Assembly (NCBI GenBank): GCA_002305535.1
Contig: DBRE01000033.1
Span: 5,233 to 18,637 of the forward strand
Source: Syntrophomonas sp. UBA1376
GTDB lineage: Bacteria > Bacillota > Syntrophomonadia > Syntrophomonadales > Syntrophomonadaceae
Direction: 5' to 3'
Length of the DNA stretch: 13,405 nt
The notes beneath the pieces are model-generated. The model saw nothing but the letters and a program-made list of their open reading frames with translations, made no database searches and was not told the origin of the DNA. How positions within the stretch are numbered: the first letter of the stretch is position 1; every line of letters begins with the position of its first letter. Both the position numbers and the translations under genes were made by a program. Positions 13,366-13,405 of the stretch are shown here, piece by piece.

Positions 13366-13405
13366 TAATTCCCCCTCAATTTTTTATACTTTTATTATCT
13401 GGATT

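Overview
The window looks like chromosomal DNA of an anaerobic, Gram-positive-type (Firmicutes/Clostridia) bacterium. Most starts carry strong AGGAGG-type ribosome binding sites, and several genes probably start at TTG. Lipoproteins and uncleaved membrane anchors are common, and a copper-amine-oxidase N-terminal domain protein is present. Clostridial relatives with this gene mix include syntrophic and respiratory anaerobes, but I cannot fix the genus from sequence alone. There are no tRNA or rRNA genes, no CRISPR array, no insertion sequence and no phage genes.

Plus-strand half (1-6484). The window opens inside the C-terminal half of an AlkA-like DNA glycosylase. A stand-alone PurL/AIR-synthase-fold protein with an unusual cysteine cluster follows, then a membrane diguanylate cyclase (7TMR-DISM sensor, coiled coil, GGDEF with I-site). 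The last two genes are a membrane-anchored 5'-nucleotidase family protein and a YjbQ-family protein, which probably share a transcript.

Minus-strand half (13365-6630), read in transcription order. First comes a gene set with molybdenum/tungsten associations: an ABC solute-binding lipoprotein, an ABC permease, a TsaA/TrmO-type methyltransferase-like domain fused to a degenerate FmdE-like domain, a complete FmdE-family protein with a zinc ribbon, and a 69-residue Mop/TOBE protein. A hairpin plus T-rich tail (9861-9900) closes this unit. Next are nrfH and nrfA, encoding a cytochrome c nitrite reductase that reduces nitrite to ammonium. Residues in NrfA match the calcium-independent type. A strong terminator (7997-8037) ends nrfHA. 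Last is a pair of exported proteins: a copper-amine-oxidase-N domain protein and a small lipoprotein. They converge on the yjbQ end across a hairpin at 6540-6568.

How the genes fit together. NrfHA takes electrons from menaquinol to nitrite at the outer face of the membrane. The Mop, FmdE and ABC genes suggest handling of Mo/W or a related cofactor. The substrate is not provable here, and no transporter ATPase lies inside the window. The most interesting items are the TsaA-FmdE fusion beside a second FmdE gene, the Cys-rich PurL paralogue, the Arg-type NrfA, and a leader hairpin that would cover the ribosome binding site of the gene at 7826.
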